This document shows, piece by piece, positions 23,238 to 37,054 of a stretch of DNA of 64,000 bases. Below the pieces are notes generated by a model that saw only the letters and a program-made list of their open reading frames with translations, searched no databases and was not told the DNA's origin. The stretch lies in NCBI GenBank assembly GCA_022059125.1, contig JAEUWY010000002.1:4154001-4218000 (forward strand), in the 5' to 3' direction. Position numbers and translations under genes: made by a program. The DNA is from Corynespora cassiicola (Eukaryota; Ascomycota; Dothideomycetes; Pleosporales; Corynesporascaceae). Positions within the stretch are counted from its first letter, which is position 1. The number at the start of each line of letters is the position of its first letter.

Positions 23238-26200
23238 TGCGCGTGTTTGAAGGAACACGTCCCCCAGCCAGCCTGCATGTCACCGTCTCAATGCACTCGC
23301 TCCCTGCGCCATCTGGTGTCGCGATCAGAGGCAATCCCGCAATTTCTCACTTTCCCAAAACGGCATTGCACATGTCTCTGCCTCCACCTCGAATCATTTT
23401 CACCCTCGCCTCGCAACACAAACTTTGCACCCCACCCTTCTTCACTGCACACCACACGCACTCATCCTACACACTCCTGCCCGGAGACAAAACTCAATTC
23501 GCCTGCCGGCCCCCTGCAATCTGCTCGACCGCATTGTGGTGACATAACCTCGCAGCGACGCGCCCACTCTTGTCGACGCGCCCATAATCCCCGATGCTCC
23601 GGTCGTGGCCGGAGGGCAGCTTCGAGGCCAGCAGCATGCTTACGCAGAACCGTGGTACTGTCTACACTACGCCCCCGAGTACAGATCCGATCGTTCTTCG
23701 CGTAACGAAAAGTCAGTCTGGGCCAATGGCAGTTGCCGCCATCTTCTTACAAATATTGGCCAAGCACCTCTGTCTCGCTTTCCAAGGATATCACTCCACC
23801 ACCATCTGCATCCAGAACAACCGTAGAATGGCCGATGTTTTCGCCTCAGCGATCACTTCGTCCAGGTTGAGCGGAACTCAAGCATCATGCTCCACACCTT
23901 CGCGCAGTCTGACTAACCCGACTGCCACCACCCACCACCCACCCATCCGACTTCTGCATCCCTGACCGTGTGCTCGCTACGTGAAAATGCATATCGGTCG
24001 CTTGAACCTTCCACCAAAGCCCACAGGCCCACTCAACCATTTGCGGAATTGAGCGCGCGACGACTCCTCTCGTTATCCGCTCTCCCTACTCTCTCCCATG
24101 GTGGACTCGAGTCAGGCATGGAGCACTGCCCCCAGAGAACCGAATTTCCTCTTGCCTACAGAATCAATAATTCCTTCCCCCACTTCTTTTGATGACCTTG
24201 CCGCAGCGAGCGGGAGTCTGTGGGCCCGCAGCCTCTCAGCGCGTCTTGACTTTCTTGCTTGCTGCAGGTGACGCTGTTGTGTTCACACACATGCGCTCTG
24301 CGTTTTGCTGACTCGAAGCCGGGAACTTCTTTTCTCCATCAATCGATAAAGCTTGTTTATTATTAGCTCCTTGACGGGCGATTTTGTAACGAGTGAGACG
24401 CAGCCATGGGAAGGGGCGTATTCCCGGAAGCCCTCCGCTCTGGCATGAGCATCCCAGTCCGAACCCTGAGATCCACCTTATCCACCCTATCCACTTGCGT
24501 GCACTGTTGCCCGCTCCAACTCGAGGCTTGCAGGCGGCCCTGTAAGAGCTCCATGAATCGCTTTTTGGCATGCGGGACATGTGTGAACGCTTGACCGACC
24601 AACCTGTCACCGACCTACTACTGTGTGTAGTCTCTTCCGATCCAAGCAACATTGGCGAACGCGAACGCGATCGTGCGCATACCTCTCCTGACACACCAAA
24701 CTATCGTTACAGCAGACGACAGGTCCACTTTTTGCAGCATGTGTTGCTTGCTCCTTGAGTGTTTGGAGGGGAGAAGATGTTCAGAAATACGAGTACGACG
24801 GCAACGATGCACCCTCTTCACACAAGCGAGATGGTCCACAAAACTTCCACTTACATTTTACCACCGGGTTATACTCCCAGCGGGGGCAGTGTATTTCGCG
24901 GAGCGACCTTTTTTTTGATCCCCGAATCTGGAGGGGTCGTACGACCTAGTGAGGCCAGGGAGCAGACATCCGAGCCATTCCCTCCAGGGGAGCTCGGAGC
25001 CCGGGGCCCGGAGTTTAGATCGCACCCCGAGTATCTGGATGGAGATTGGGTTCAACTGGCGCCTTTGTTGCAGGCTGCACTTTCCTTGAAACAGGTTCGA
25101 GTCACAATTTCTTGCCTCAACCCCTCTGGGTTGGGCGGAGATCACCTATCTCGATATCAGAACTTGGCATGCCTATGCTCATCTCGCGTGCGCATCACCA
25201 GCCCGTGAATACCTCTCATTTCCATGGGAGGCTGTTGCATCTGACACTCCGGTCTCGCATCGAATGCTCTCCATCGACTGGGTGGAGGTTCAACTAAGCT
25301 TGGTCTCTGCATTACGTTTGAAATTGCCTTCCATCCATCTCGCCTGCACTGCCTTGCTGCTAATGCGGAGCATGCATTGTAGGATCCCCTTTTTGTTGAG
25401 TCTGGACGTCTTCAAACATTCCGACTTGACTCTACCTTTGCCATGACTTTCCAAGCATCGAGGGAGACCCTTCAGCCAGCCCAGGCATCCCCCAGGTGAT
25501 CGTGCAAGTCCCATGGTTCATGTCCTACACACCTCTCGAGCCGTGGATGCGTATTCACACACATTGCAGACCGCGAGAACATGACACAGTTGTTACCACT
25601 CTCTGCATCATCTATTCGCCTCCTATTTTTTCTCGTTGCTTCGTTGTTCCATTCCTCGATTATCTCCGGGAACACGTCGGAGAGATTTACCAGCGCATTG
25701 TCAATCCCTCGAGTCGAGAACCTACGAAACTCTATCTTGACATCATCGCTCGGCGATCTTCACGATACCCATTTCCGAGTTTCCGAAGCGGCGAAGATGC
25801 CCGTAAACGCTCCGGCGGCTCTTTCGTTTTCTCTCCGTGGCAGTGCACGAGGAAGAAGTTCGCATTTTCTCCAGATTGCCCCCCCTTTTTTTTGCCCTTT
25901 CGCCTCCTGAACTGCGGCGAAAAAAAGGGCTGCCGATAGGCTGATTGTCGTTGCGGCCTCGTCCAAGATCCACCCTGGACATACATTACTCGCCTCGCCG
26001 ACGAGAATTTGTGCTCCCTGTGCTCCCTGGGCAGGTGACCTCGTCCGACCAGATCTAGACGTCTCGGGGCTTTGGACGGTAGCTTCATGCTTGAGGCTAC
26101 AGATGGGGAATTTTGGTCAAGCGTACCAGACTTTGCTGTCGCGAACACATTCTAGCCCCGTGTGACGTGTTTACTGATCATTCATGTCCTCTCCTCTGCA

Positions 26201-27014
26201 TGGCGAATGGCGAAACTCGGCGGCGCGCTCCGAAATAGTTGCCGTCAAGATGGGATGCCACGCTTTCCTTTTGCGGAGAGTATTTCCTGCGTTTTACGCC
26301 TCGTCCATGCTGCAAGTGAGAGCGTGCGAATGCGAACGTTTGAACTGCGAATGGCTTGGGTAGGGCCACGCCGCGCAGATGTCAGAATTAGTCCCCCCTC
26401 CTCGGCGCCAGCCGTACGCCGTCTAGCTGAAGGACAGCAACCGTCGAGTGTCATCACAGACTGCTAACCGTGGATGGGGGCTCCGTGACATGTCGATTCG
26501 CCAACAGCGTCGACGACGGAGGTGGTGTTGCAAGTGTACCAAGATTTGTCTGGCGGTGTGCGATCCCACCATCGTGAGTTGAGAATCATTGTGATGCGGT
26601 GGTGTTTAGGAGTGGGTTGACCCTTTGGAGCTGGAATCTCAACATCCCCCACCATCAGTGGTCGAATACCTGCGTTCACACATCTCCCAACAATTCCACA
26701 ACTGAGCGAGACCGTCCACGTGTCCCGCTCACCGTAAGCTGAACTGGCACGCGACCACTCCATCCAGACCGCACTTTTGCACATCTCAACACTACACAGA
26801 ATAGACCTTTCCAGACACATCTCACCCATGATCTTCCATCACCACGGTCACCACAACCAAACCTCCCATCTCACCCACCCTTCTTCGCTCCCTCCCTCAT
26901 CCCCAACATCCTCTCCTACCCAAAGAACCTCCTCTCCATTCACCCACCCAACCTAACCGCCCTCCACTTCCCGACTACCCCCTTCACGCCACCAACCCTC
27001 CACGTCCCGCACAC

Positions 27015-27552
27015 ACGCGTCCCCAACACACAACCCTCTACCTCGGCACCTCAGCACCCACCGTTCCACCCAACACCGCTCACAACGCTTGCCGTCGCGC
27101 GCCGCGATCCACAGACCCGCCCACGTACCGCAAGGCCCCCGTATCCATCCTGAAGCGGTACCCACGCACGCAAGAAAGAAAGAAAAAAAAAATCGTAGAG
27201 AACGCGTGGGCTGCGAGGTCGGAGCCTAGGCAACCATCACTAGGTAGGTAGGTAGGAAGGTAGGAAGGTAGGTGGCGGGACGCGTGCACCCGTGACGCCT
27301 CCGGCTACGCCTACGCGTCCCCCCCCCCCAACCCATCCCGTCTCCAATTCCCGCACCCAGGGCTACGCATTGCTAACCCAACCCGACCCGTCCCACGCTT
27401 CACCGTCCCCGCTCCCCGGCCGCGCCCTCTCAAAACAGAATGAGCCTTTTTTTTTATCGCCGAAAAGCCACGCATGGCGTGGCCAAGAAGGCACGTTTTG
27501 AGATGCATGCATGCAGGCCGAGCAGGCAGGGTAAGGGGTCGGGCGGACGCGT
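27015..27552. promoter_or_regulatory. Cluster of five ACGCGT (MluI-box/APSES) motifs
   Basis: ACGCGT occurs at 27015, 27202, 27280, 27313 and 27547. The hexamer is the MBF (Mbp1/Swi6) cell-cycle box, and each copy also fits the StuA-type consensus WCGCGWNM on at least one strand. The density is far above the few other copies I noticed in the window. No target gene is adjacent: the nearest start is Con7, about 9.7 kb away. Confidence 0.45.
27241..27273. repeat. (TAGG)n/(AAGG)n microsatellite
   Basis: A short imperfect TAGG/AAGG tract of about eight units in non-coding DNA. Confidence 0.9.
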
Positions 27553-29195
27553 GGCGTGGCGTGTGGGTGGTGATGGGGATGGGGTGGTGCCGCGGGTAAA
27601 TTTTTGATGACGCGGCCGCTGGGCGAGGGGGCGCGCTGTTGGGCATGAGGAGACGGGGGAGGGGAAGAGGAGAGAGGGGAAGAGGAGAGAGGTGATGGGG
27701 GGGGTGTTTGAGGGGACGAGGGTTAGGGGTGGGAGCGGGTTGGGGTTGGGGTTGAGGTTGAGTGAATATGGGCGAAGGGGGGATGGGGAAGATAAAGGAC
27801 CAGGTAGATAGCTTAATGAAGATTTCTTAACATGCGATGTCTATATGCCTTGCCTGCTTGTGCGATGAATCTGTAGAGGGAATGGTTCAAGGTTCATTGC
27901 AAGGCGGGCAATGTTCAACACCATTAGAGTATCACGCACTTTCAAGTGACCTACGATATCTCGGAGCTTAGGCTGCTTCACAGAGGGAATGAAGGAATCG
28001 GACATTATCAATGTTCTCCACATTCATGCTTCGCGTGAATTCTTGAATTTGTGTAGCAAAAAAGGTAAACCAACGATTCACCACCCTCTGCGTGTGTATT
28101 CTGGGATGCAAAAATTATAATTCCTACGCCTTTATGATCCGTTGAGGTGAATGGTGGAACGAGCACGCTTTTTTCCTCGTGATTCTACGCTTTTCAAGCT
28201 CGGAGTTCTTGACATCGACAATATCGCAATTCACTCTGCTTACAGTTCCTTATACTTCCACAAAAACGCATTGGAGCTCAAATCTAACTGATTCAGATGA
28301 TTTCTCGAACATAGGCTGTACCCTCCAGATGTCGTTCTTGCTCCCGTTCTAGGGTAACATCGTGCGCCCTCAAGCGTAGATGTTCGCACTTCTAGTGGCT
28401 CTGTTTGATATTTCAAAGGTCTCTCTAATTTGACAAAAAAATCTGGCTGGGAACAACGCTCAAGGCGATGGCTTAATTAGATAACCATTGAAACCTGAAG
28501 CTACAACGCGAACAACAAAATACAAAAATGTAGAGAAAGTGTATTTAAATCTGCAATAAATGGGTTGAAAAGAACCCAGATAAGTAGAACTTAACCACTG
28601 CATTGTACTTAACACTCGCCCTGTTTCTACAGCCCAATATCTTGCTCCCCAAACACCAAATATAGTACAAGTAAAGAGTCTAGATTCCCTCCATATCGAA
28701 GTTGTTATATCTAGGGCTCATCTACCTAACATACCCTCCTAGATAGCATTCCCCTGCTTCATAACGTTACACGTTAAACAAGAAAAGAGCTAGTATAGAG
28801 ACTGCTAGTATTACTGAGAATATTCAGATATAAGTATAGAGATTATATAGTAGCAAATTACTACACAAATACCTGTACCGTGTAGCGTCAAGAAATCCCC
28901 ACATCTCTCTTCTGATGTGTTAACCATTCATCCCAGCCTTCCCATCGCATCTTGATCCTCGCTTTAGACTACTAGCTCTTTAACTACAATGCGATGAAAT
29001 GAGATCAATTGGATGACACAGCCAGTGTGTGCGAAAGAAACTAGTAGGCTAGAATCCAAATAATAACATTGCGCAGATGGTTATAATATGTCACTTGCGA
29101 GCCATACATTCACCCACAACCCAAAAAAATCATTTAGTACTTAAACCACCCCACCCCATTCCTTGTGCATAAACTTCACATACTTAATCCCCGTC

Positions 29196-29246
29196 TGTCC
29201 CTGTCCCTGTCCCTGTCCCTCACAACTTACAACCCCCCCCCCCCCC
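29196..29246. repeat. (TGTCCC)4 and poly-C(14)
   Basis: Four perfect TGTCCC units (29196-29219) followed, after 13 bp, by an uninterrupted run of 14 C (29233-29246). Located in the AT-rich gene-free flank downstream of DBP2. Confidence 0.95.
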
Positions 29247-30118
29247 AAAGAAAGCCCACACTACCCCATCCTTCAGAATCCCATGCGAGTATATCTCTCC
29301 TCCTCCAACCAACTCTCTAGTCTCACACCACATCCGCATAAAACCAAATCGAACAGACACCAGAGAGCAAATGTTAAACAGCCAATACTCCATCTACATC
29401 ATAGAAGCCATACTCTTCCGCTCTCATCCTGGCATCCTTCGTACACGGGCATTTTAACGCTCTTCCGATATGAAGTGCATACTAGTAAGCAGGACACCAC
29501 ACATTGATACTGTAACAACCCAGACCTCACATCATGGCATTGGAAACGATCTGACATGATATTCATAGCTATCCATGATCGTTCGAAATCATTCACCCAA
29601 CAACCGACACAACCCATACATCAACAACTCACCCGCATTTACAAAAGCACTCATTCAACATAACAGCAAACACCCACAACAATACAACCGCAAATAGAAT
29701 CCACAACACACGACGCCCCAAGCTTGATCAAACACGACTTTGAACGTTGTTCATATCTTGTATTACTTAACAAACTTTTAGAGTAACATTAACGCCACCA
29801 GCACCGTAATGCAATGTGTGACTGGCGACCTTCCTTAGGGGAAGATGTCAGTCACGTCTAAGCGGCCTCGATTAGTAAAAAAAGAAATGCCGTCTATACC
29901 TTGCTCCACGCCGTCATCGTGCATAGTAATCCGTGCTCTCAGGGTATCGGCAGGGGTTCCAGCATACGTCGGCAGAGAACGACTCGAAGAGTATGCTGTG
30001 CTGCGATCGAGCAAAGGGTATGATGAAAGGGGACCGATAAAAAACATCTACGTCCAAACGCCGGAACCGTGGACTCTGTAATCAGTCGGAAAGAGTGAGA
30101 GACGTGGTCGACAAAAGT

Positions 30119-32727
<2,609 letters not shown>

Positions 32728-33196
32728 GATGTGCAGAGGTTCAGTAGAGACCGGTAAAAGGGCAAACTGCCGTGAGCCGAAAGAGCGGGCTCGGAGTCGG
32801 GCTCGAGAGAGAGCGTAACAAGTGCAATAAGGCGACTGGGGAGTGTCGCACTGAGTTTTGCAAGGAGAGGAGGGGAGAAAAGCAAAGTGGAAGTGTTGTG
32901 GAGGAGGAGAGGCGGTGGAGAAAAAGTCGCAGCCGTGCCTTTGGCCTCGCCCGTCGCGACTGCAATTTTTGTTTTGCCAAGGCGCTAGCAGCGTCGGGGG
33001 CAAAGGGAGGGCGTATCACGTGTAGATCCACGTCTTATCGCCGCTCCAGGGCCGCAGGGTCGCCGCAGCACGCAGCACGCCGGTGGGCCCCGATGAAACG
33101 GCCAAAATGCATCTAGAAAAAGCCTGCTTCGATGGACGTTCTATGTGCGGATATTTTCCTACGCTGCTGGCTCCATTCGCCACCGCTGCTTTCCCA
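32728..33196. other. DBP2 promoter / THI20-type 3' flank
   Basis: 469 bp holding the DBP2 5' leader and promoter. On the coding (minus) strand it is pyrimidine-rich in the ~200 bp before the ATG, as usual for highly expressed fungal genes. No specific site called. Confidence 0.4.
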
Positions 33197-35282
33197 TCAG
33201 CTCCCCGCCGAGGCGCCCCGGCTCCCCATGTCCCAGAACCCTTTCTCCATCTGTGGCCGGTCAGTCTTCGGGGCGTGCGTTTGGGCGTGCAGCCGTTAGC
33301 GGCACCTACGTTTGTCGCATGGATGAAGATGTGCGCGAGCTCGTCAATCCGCGAGACCGACTGGTTGATTGCCCCCTTCTCGATGAGTCCTACCGCAATG
33401 GTCAGTGTCTTGGTTGGGCGTGTCTCTGCACTACGTACCCGAGCCCTTTTGCATGGCCTCGACGTAGTCGTCTGCCACGTAGTTTTCGATCCACTTCCAG
33501 TATTGGCTCTCTCTGGCCGTCTTTGGGTCTTCATGCAGGCGGCGCGCGATGATGCCGTACCCAATGAGGCAGGGGAGGAGGGCGACCTGCAGTGCCAGCC
33601 AGTCCTCTGACTGCCCAATGTCGAGTACATATCTGGACGTGTTAGCCTGAGAAGGGAGGCGGCCCGGATGGACGGTACCTAGTGTAAGCCGTGCATGCTG
33701 TGCCAGTTGTCAGTGGAGAGTCAGGTACAGGTCCGCTGGACGGTACACATACCTTGGTCTTCCTCTTGGCCTTCAATGTCTTCAATAGAGAGCCCGTAGC
33801 CTTTGCAAAAGTCAATGTGCAGGTTGATCTCCTCCTGAATGTGGAGCACGATCTCGGCTGACTGGATGCAGGTCAGCAAGGTGTGCTTTGATATCTCGGA
33901 AGAATGCATACTCGACGTATGTCACGCAAGTTCTTGGACTTGTAGCCAGCGAGTGCGTTGGCGCGTGAGAATTGAATCTAGCATAGTCAGAGATGATGCC
34001 AATCCACGCGGTCACATTTGCCTGACCAAGAAGAGATAGTCCTGGATCAGGTAGTAACGGAAATTCTCCGTGGGCAAGGTTCCGTCTCCAAGCTGCTGGA
34101 CAAAGGCGTGCTCCGTGTATTGCTTCCATGGCTCTTGTACGTCTTTGCGTTGCAAGAGGTAATCGATGAATCCACCACTAGGCAAATCAGTATCGACTTT
34201 GGGCCGAGTAAAAGCACTCACGGGGCGAATGGCAAGGTGTAGGTCGAGTGGAAGTGATTGATGGGTCCACTGCCCTTGCCTAGGGTTTGGCTGGTCTTAA
34301 TCCCTGCTTCAATGTACGTGTTGGCCTTCTTCACTGCAGACTCTACGTCCAGTCCAGAGGCCAGATTACAAGCGATTGCAGCTGCATGAGTAAGCAATTT
34401 TTTTTCAAAACTTGGGAATGACTAACAGGCCAATGAGCATCCCGTTCCATGGGTATTGCTCGACTTGAGATATGGCGTTTCCATCATAAAGACCTCTCCC
34501 CCGCCGCAGAGCACATTGAGAACCACCTCCCTATCAGCCTCGTCCTTGGAGACGAGGCGGTCCTTGGTCAATGGGAGGTGGCCGCCCTTGACAAGTACAT
34601 ATTTCGGCCCCAGTCTCTGGATCAATTTGGCAAGCTCGGTAATGTCGTCAATGTTTTGCGGCTCTTTGAAGGAAACGCCCGCGTTCTTGAGAATCAGTTT
34701 TGCTTCGGGCAAGTTTGGCGTCAAGACTGTCGTCAAGGGGAACAGTTGCTTGACCAAAACATCAACCGCGTCTTCTGGGAGGAGCTGTGCACCACTCGTA
34801 GACACCATGACCTGGCACTAGGTTAGGGGTGCTCGGTATATCTTGGGCTGACATACAGGGTCTACAACAGATGTGGTCACCTTGTGCCTGCGGAACGCAT
34901 CGGCAACAACATTGACCGTATCGGCAGATGCCAACATGCCTGGCAGGGGAATTAGAAAAAAGAGTGGGAAATGAATTGTAGAAAACCATCCCACCTGTTT
35001 TGACGACATCAACACCAATATCTTCGATGCAAGCATCGATTTGCTTGCGCAGAAAAGGAGGCGGCGTCTGATGGATATCATACACTCCCAGCGTATTCTG
35101 AGCAGTAAGGGCCGTAGTGGCCGTCATTGCATACCCTCCATGAGCAGCAATGACTTTCTGATCGGCCTCTAGGCCACTGAGAATTGACATTAGCCATGTT
35201 CATTCAATTGATACAATGGGGATGCGTACGCTCCACCCGAGCTGTCCGATCCCGCAATGACCAAGATCCGCATTGCCACCAT
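33197..35282 (-). CDS. thi20: Bifunctional HMP/HMP-phosphate kinase - TenA (THI20 type)
   Basis: Twelve exons on the minus strand: 35230-35282, 34995-35176, 34857-34939, 34427-34811, 34222-34381, 34027-34177, 33912-33977, 33753-33861, 33679-33697, 33439-33632, 33310-33389, 33197-33250; 511 aa. Residues ~1-270 are a ThiD-type ribokinase fold (IAGSDSSGGAG, VVDPV, LTPNLPEA, anion-hole THGTGCS with Cys231). Residues ~290-511 are a TenA/thiaminase II domain (YLIQDYLFL, ACTAYTRY, EDWLALQVALLPC, MEKGFWDM). The kinase makes HMP-pyrophosphate for thiamine synthesis; the TenA part salvages thiamine breakdown products. Start at 35282; a second Met (35273) is possible. All eleven junctions keep frame. 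Exon 9 has only 19 nt and intron 6 uses an atypical GTCAGG donor. Confidence 0.92.
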
Positions 35283-35525
35283 GGTAAATCACAAGTTGCA
35301 GTCGTTTTGGTTGGGCTAAATCGGCTTTTCAGGAGTCTTTTTCTAACCCCGCTATCGGGACAAGCGAGACCCCACGTCATCGAGGGACCGCGCTCTGCGC
35401 CCTAGCTCGACGTATGAGATATGATTAATTTACAGAACGTGCATCTGTTCCATCGCATCGATGCAGCGACTAGTACATGGCCCGTGGGCCCACCGGTAAC
35501 AAAGCCTCTATCCTCTTGATACATT

Positions 35526-36859
35526 CTACCAAAGACCTTTGATTTGTGATACCCGCTGTGTCGGTGGGAGAACTTCGTTGTCTTCTGCCGTGTTATTTCT
35601 TGAGAAACTGTCGCTGTCGCGAAATGTCGGAAAGGTGGCTGTATCGTGCTCAACACTCGCATCCCATCCAAGCGTTTCCTCCTCTTGATCATAGTCTGTG
35701 GGATTCCAACGGGCATCCGCTTCGTCTTGGCCAACGAAAAGAGACTCAACATCTGGCTGGGCCGGCCTGGGCGAGGTATCCTTTCTCGAGCCGGGATTCC
35801 GTCGTGTTGTTCGCCTACGCGAAGCTGGCTCGGTGGGTGGGGGCATGTCGGACCTCATGCTCCTATTTTCTGATTGTTCGGTTGAAACAGACTGTGCCCG
35901 CGAACTTGGCTTGCTCGGCACTTGCGGTGCTGGGGTGGGGGTTGGGGCTGCTGTGTAATCACCAGAGGTCATGAGGGTGAACTCGCAGAGCAGACCGTCG
36001 CATCCATAGCTGAATTGCAGGGGGCGAGTGGGCTGGGAGTAAAAGGCCTTTATGCTCGTCTTGAGGGTATCTGCGTGGAGGACAATGGCCTTGAAGTCCT
36101 TGACGCTGATGATGATATGGAGACCAGGTTGTACATCGAATTCGTCAAAGTCGGAGGTATTGACCGCCACTGCAGTGACCAGTGGATGTTTCAGAATCTC
36201 CTTGCCATTCGAGATTTTCTCGGTGTAGCTCTTGAAGACAGCCTTGCCGTCCTCGCCAGAGAAGACGTCCAGCATCTCGGTCTTGGTGCCAAAGTACTCT
36301 ATGTACTCTTTCATGGCACTGGCATGGATACTCCACCGATTCTTGGCGACATTGCGGTCGAACAGAGCGTGCATGACCTCGACAGCTTCGTAGGTCAGCT
36401 TGTAAGTCTTGATGACGCCCTGATTGCAGACCATCTTGATGATGAACCGGCACTGCGCCTGTTCAGGCCGATCCTGCAGGCTGACCTCGCAACGGTCAAT
36501 GGCGCCATCTCTGCCTAGCGGGTCGTGCAGTCGACCTTTAAAGACGGAGAGCAGGGCCTTGGTGTACATGCTGCATGTGAACCGACCGTCTGGTCCACCA
36601 TGGCTGGGTATGCACTCGTAGCTCGAAAAGAAGTGCTTTCCATCCAGGGTCAAGGCGGCATAGGCAGATTTGGAAGAGTTTAGGGCAGTGAAGGTGAACT
36701 GGGGAGAGATGAATAAAGAGACGACCAAAAGAGGGCTAGACGTACTCTTTCGCGGCGCGCCTCAATGGCCACCGTGTCGCTGAATTTTGCAAGGCACACG
36801 AGCAGATCGTGGACCCTAGAGGCGGCCTCAGGGGTGAGAGTGAAGTTGAGCACGACCAT
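35526..36859 (-). CDS. rad9: DNA-damage checkpoint clamp subunit Rad9
   Basis: Exons 36746-36859 and 35526-36698 (47-bp intron), 428 aa. The N-terminus MVVLNFTLTPEAASRVHDLL and the core 'FFSSYECIP', 'CRFIIKMVCNQGVIKTYKL', 'LQFSYGCDGLLCEFTLM' match the PCNA-like Rad9 fold of the 9-1-1 clamp (with Hus1 and Rad1). This clamp is loaded at damaged DNA and activates ATR/Rad3-type kinases. The C-terminal ~130 residues are the usual disordered Ser/Thr/Pro-rich tail with acidic/aromatic ends (GWDASVEHD), where TopBP1/Cut5-binding phosphosites lie in other species. It shares a 195-bp divergent promoter with the F-box-like gene. Confidence 0.92.
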
Positions 36860-37054
36860 GGCTTGTCATGGCTCCGAGACGGGCCCGTTATCAGATGTGG
36901 TGAGGGGAATACACGGTGAAGGGACGCGGAACGTGCTCGCGCGCGTCTCCAAAAACGCGCTAGTGGCGACGTCACTCCAGGACCAACACCAGAGCTGCAG
37001 CGCAGCCCATCGCGGTACACAACAATATCACCAATCCTCAGCCAACTGGCAATC
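36860..37054. promoter_or_regulatory. Divergent promoter rad9 / F-box-like gene with three ACGCG cores
   Basis: Only 195 bp separate the two ATGs. It contains ACGCG at 36924 and 36955 and its complement CGCGT at 36942, the core of the MluI cell-cycle box bound by MBF in yeasts. Regulation by MBF is an inference. Confidence 0.4.

Larger units (their letters stand above)
26830..27790. other. Strand-skewed block: C-rich then G-rich top strand
   Basis: The top strand is very C-rich and G-poor at about 26860-27110 and again at 27300-27430. It switches to G-rich and C-poor at about 27490-27780, where runs such as GGGTTAGGGG and GGTTGGGGTTGGGG occur. Within it lie a (TAGG)n tract (27241-27273) and five ACGCGT hexamers. 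There is no gene; the function is not established. Confidence 0.7.
17339..30118. other. 12.8-kb gene desert upstream of the Con7-type gene
   Basis: No reading frame in this interval has recognisable domain content or a convincing exon structure. 17.4-24 kb is GC-rich (GCTGG, GGGCA and CAG-type short repeats), where long overlapping frames are expected by chance. 24-26.8 kb is more balanced, 26.8-27.8 kb is strongly strand-skewed, and 27.8-29.8 kb is AT-rich and TA-rich. It contains all DNA 5' of the Con7-type ATG and 3' of DBP2, so long leaders, non-coding transcripts or distal regulatory DNA are the likeliest contents. A small unrecognised gene cannot be excluded. Confidence 0.55.

Noticed and set aside
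25093..25104. GGTTCGAGTC tRNA B-box-like motif
   Set aside because: No CC closing the T stem and no matching A box or acceptor stem nearby.
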